NCBI GenBank assembly: GCA_964559455.1
Contig: CAZLHO010000002.1
Span: 60,633 to 124,632 of the forward strand
Reading direction: 5' to 3'
Origin: CAZLHO01 sp964559455
GTDB taxonomy: Bacteria > Krumholzibacteriota > Krumholzibacteriia > LZORAL124-64-63
Length of the DNA: 64,000 bases
Shown: piece by piece, positions 62,267 to 64,000 of the stretch
Numbering within the stretch: position 1 is the stretch's first letter
Layout: every line of letters starts with the position of its first letter
Made by a program: the position numbers and the translations under genes
Notes under the pieces: model-generated
The model's input: only the letters and a program-made list of their open reading frames with translations
The model's database searches: none
Told to the model about the DNA's origin: nothing

Positions 62267-63394
62267 ATGATGGTGGCGAAGCGATCGCTGCGCGTGGCGA
62301 TGATCGGTCAGAAGGGATACCCGCCGGTCCACGGCGGGATCGAGAAGCATGTGGCCGAGCTCTCGCGCCGGCTGGTGGCGCGCGGCGTGCAAGTCGACAT
62401 CTTCAGCCGGCCTCATTACAGCGACGCCGACGGACCCACGGACCTGCCCGGGCTGCGGGTCCGTCGTCTTTCCAGCATCCCCACCAAGCACCTCGACGCC
62501 ATTTCGCACAGCCTGCTGGCCACCCTGGCCAGCCTCCGCGGCTACGACATCGTCCACTACCACGCCATCGGGCCGAGCCTGCTCTCGGGCCTGCCCCGCT
62601 GGTTCGGCCGGGCCCGCACCGTGGTCACGGTCCACGGCCTGGACTGGCAGCGCGAGAAATGGGGCCGCCTGGCCCGCAGCGTGCTCCGGGTCGGCGAGGT
62701 GGCCAGCGCCCGGCTGCCCGATCGCACCATCGTCGTGGCCGAGGCCCTGGCCGACCACTACCGGCGCCGGCACGGCCGCGAGACCGCGGCCATTCCCAAC
62801 GGCATCGAGCCGCCGATCCTGCGCGAACCCGGACTGATGATCGAGCGGGACCTGCCGCGCGCGTACATCCTCTTCGTCGGGCGGCTCGTGCCCGAGAAGG
62901 GATGCCATCTGCTGCTCGAGGCCTACGCCGCGCTGCCCGAAACGCTGCGACGCGAATTCTCCCTGGTCGTGGCCGGGGACGCGGGCTTCACCGAGAGCTA
63001 CGTCCGCCGGTTGCATCGCGACGCGCGCGGCGACGTCCACTTCACGGGCTTCGTCCACGGCGCGCTGCTCGACGAGCTCTACACGAACGCGTCCCTGGTC
63101 GTGCTGCCGTCGACGCTCGAGGGGCTTTCGATCGCCCTGCTCGAGGGCATGAGCTACGGACGCTGCTGCCTGGTCAGCGACATCCCGCCTAACCGCGAGG
63201 CCGGCGGCGGCTGCGCGCCGCTCTTTCCTTCCGGCGATCGCGAGGCCCTGACCGCGGAGATGACGCTGCTTCTGCGCGACCCGGAACGTCGCGCGGACTA
63301 CGGCCGCCGGGGCCGGGAGAGGGTGCTGGCGGAATATTCATGGGAACGCAACGCCGACGACACGCTGGCGATCTACCGGGAATTGGCCGGCTGA
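62267..63394 (+). CDS. GT4-family glycosyltransferase
   Basis: 375 residues. N-terminal GT-B domain (VAMIGQKGYPPVHGGIEKHV, glycine-rich G-G-I-E) and a C-terminal domain with VGRLVPEKGCHLLLEAY, VVLPSTLEGLSIALLEGM (the E-x7-E motif). Uses a nucleotide sugar to extend a glycan, likely the one begun by the neighbouring sugar transferase. ATG 62267 and 62270 are both possible. Confidence 0.93.
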   Translation: MMVAKRSLRVAMIGQKGYPPVHGGIEKHVAELSRRLVARGVQVDIFSRPHYSDADGPTDLPGLRVRRLSSIPTKHLDAISHSLLATLASLRGYDIVHYHAIGPSLLSGLPRWFGRARTVVTVHGLDWQREKWGRLARSVLRVGEVASARLPDRTIVVAEALADHYRRRHGRETAAIPNGIEPPILREPGLMIERDLPRAYILFVGRLVPEKGCHLLLEAYAALPETLRREFSLVVAGDAGFTESYVRRLHRDARGDVHFTGFVHGALLDELYTNASLVVLPSTLEGLSIALLEGMSYGRCCLVSDIPPNREAGGGCAPLFPSGDREALTAEMTLLLRDPERRADYGRRGRERVLAEYSWERNADDTLAIYRELAG

Positions 63395-63405
63395 GAAATT
63401 CGGAT

Positions 63406-63433
63406 TTGACAGTCCCGGGAATTTCCCTATCAT
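63406..63433 (+). promoter_or_regulatory. Predicted sigma-70 promoter of tRNA-Gly
   Basis: TTGACA (63406-63411), 16-nt spacer, TATCAT (63428-63433), about 23 bp before the tRNA. Strong consensus match. Confidence 0.75.
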
Positions 63434-63455
63434 TAGGCTCCAGTTGAATATTCGA

Positions 63456-63531
63456 GCGGGCATAGCTCAGTTGGTAGAGCACTACCTTGCCAAGGTAGTG
63501 GTCGCGAGTTCGAGTCTCGTTGCCCGCTCCA
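63456..63531 (+). tRNA. tRNA-Gly (anticodon GCC)
   Basis: 76 nt including an encoded CCA. Acceptor stem GCGGGCA/TGCCCGC; D-arm GCTCAGTTGGTAGAGC; anticodon stem CTACC/GGTAG with loop TTGCCAA, anticodon GCC, which reads GGC and GGT glycine codons; T-arm with GTTCGAGTC. The GGC codon dominates in such a GC-rich genome, so this is a major tRNA. It stands alone between its own promoter and terminator. Confidence 0.97.
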
Positions 63532-63534
63532 GTA

Positions 63535-63575
63535 CGACGGCGGATCGCTCAGGCGGTCCGCCGTTGTCTTTTTTT
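63535..63575 (+). terminator. Intrinsic terminator after tRNA-Gly
   Basis: ACGGCGGA (63537-63544) pairs with TCCGCCGT (63557-63564); the stem is followed by a run of seven Ts (63569-63575). Confidence 0.9.
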
Positions 63576-63777
63576 CCGTCGACCACGCCCGACCTCTCGT
63601 TTACAGTTTCAACTGATCAATGAATAGCGTATTCGCAATCAACATATTCGGTTGATCTATTAACACCCGCTTACTAGATTTTGAATAGGAGCGTTCGAGA
63701 ACCTACAGAGAAGGTCGGAATTTGGCTGCGGGCTCGTGAGGGGCTCGCCCGATCCTCGTGATCGAGAAAGGACTCCC
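63576..63777. promoter_or_regulatory. AT-rich intergenic region with inverted repeats upstream of the Fe-S gene
   Basis: GATCAA-n-GAATA (63615-63626) is repeated in inverse as TATTC-nn-TTGATC (63645-63657), and a local GAATA-GCG-TATTC lies at 63622-63634. No clear -35/-10 pair was found. The GC content is again much lower than around it. GAAAGGA near 63765 is the ribosome-binding site of the next gene. Confidence 0.45.
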
Positions 63778-64000
63778 ATGGATCGAAGGAAGTTCCTGCA
63801 GACGATGGGCGCCACCGGAGCAGCCGCCCTGGCTCCGGGAGTCGCCGGAGCGTCCGGGCCGCACATCCCGGAGGACGCCTACGGAGTGCTCGTCGACACG
63901 ACCCTCTGCATCGGCTGTCGCAAATGCGAGTGGGCCTGCAACCAGTCGAACAACCTGCCCGTCCAGCCCCTGGACACCTTCGAGGACAAGTCGGTCTTCA
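63778..64000 (+). CDS. Tat-exported 4Fe-4S dicluster protein (5' end only)
   Basis: The first 74 codons of a gene cut by the window end. A twin-arginine signal DRRKFLQTMG is followed by a hydrophobic Ala/Leu stretch (GATGAAALAPGVAGA). A 4Fe-4S ligand set C44-x2-C47-x2-C50-x3-C54 (CIGCRKCEWAC) begins a ferredoxin-type domain like those of HybA or electron-transfer subunits of anaerobic respiratory complexes. Function depends on downstream genes not seen here. Confidence 0.8.
   Translation, partial: MDRRKFLQTMGATGAAALAPGVAGASGPHIPEDAYGVLVDTTLCIGCRKCEWACNQSNNLPVQPLDTFEDKSVF

Noticed and set aside
1..64000. CRISPR arrays, insertion sequences, integrases or phage genes
   Set aside because: No regular repeat-spacer pattern, transposase or integrase motif seen on either strand.

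Overview
The window is a 64 kb piece of a very GC-rich, Gram-negative bacterial chromosome. Evidence for Gram-negative is a lipid A acyltransferase, ADP-heptose synthesis genes, several outer-membrane barrels, an Omp85 protein and lipoprotein signal peptides. PorU/PorV-like proteins and FlgD-type C-terminal sorting domains (type IX secretion flavour), a DUF4837-like lipoprotein, myo-inositol-phosphate synthase and a cyclic 2,3-diphosphoglycerate synthetase homologue point to the wider FCB group. One of its uncultured high-GC phyla (Krumholzibacteriota/Eisenbacteria-like) fits better than Bacteroidota. That placement is inference.

Layout. 1-17.3 kb: a co-directional envelope/secretion block. 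It holds a Trm112-like zinc ribbon, a C25 (gingipain/PorU-type) peptidase broken by an assembly gap, PorV-like porin, M6 metalloprotease with a sorting tail, two paralogous small membrane proteins, a beta-propeller lipoprotein, a 1157-residue outer-membrane protein and an Omp85/TamA-like protein. 17.4-25 kb: ligA, a DinG-like helicase, hutH, hutI. 25-30.8 kb: a barrel protein, ComEA-like protein, NtrB/NtrC-type two-component pair, pseudopilin-like protein. 30.9-37.6 kb: aroK, rsmD, coaD, obg, dprA, lpxL, a convergent DUF3467 gene, and split rfaE1/rfaE2. 37.7-41.5 kb: cyclic-DPG synthetase homologue, sucC, sucD, ndk. 41.6-47.5 kb: the classical yceD-rpmF-plsX-fabD-fabG-acpP-fabF-rnc fatty-acid operon. 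47.5-55.7 kb: TPR protein, secreted unknown, ECF sigma factor with zinc anti-sigma factor, DUF4837-like lipoprotein, NfeD and SPFH membrane pair, small barrel; closed by an intrinsic terminator. 55.8-63.4 kb: an AT-rich regulatory island and orphan ParA, a metallo-beta-lactamase-fold hydrolase and inositol-phosphate synthase on the minus strand, then a surface-glycan group (DegT aminotransferase, WcaJ-type sugar transferase, Gfo/Idh/MocA oxidoreductase, GT4 glycosyltransferase). 63.4-64 kb: tRNA-Gly(GCC) with promoter and terminator, then the start of a Tat-exported 4Fe-4S protein.

The strongest theme is envelope biogenesis: secretion and surface proteolysis on the left, lipid and LPS synthesis in the middle, glycan assembly on the right. 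Most genes are on the plus strand and many are translationally coupled (ATGA/GTGA or longer overlaps), with frequent GTG and TTG starts. The features most worth following up are the type IX-like secretion block (0.3-17.3 kb) and a 31-bp palindrome in the AT-rich island in front of the orphan parA. No CRISPR array, insertion sequence or prophage was seen.
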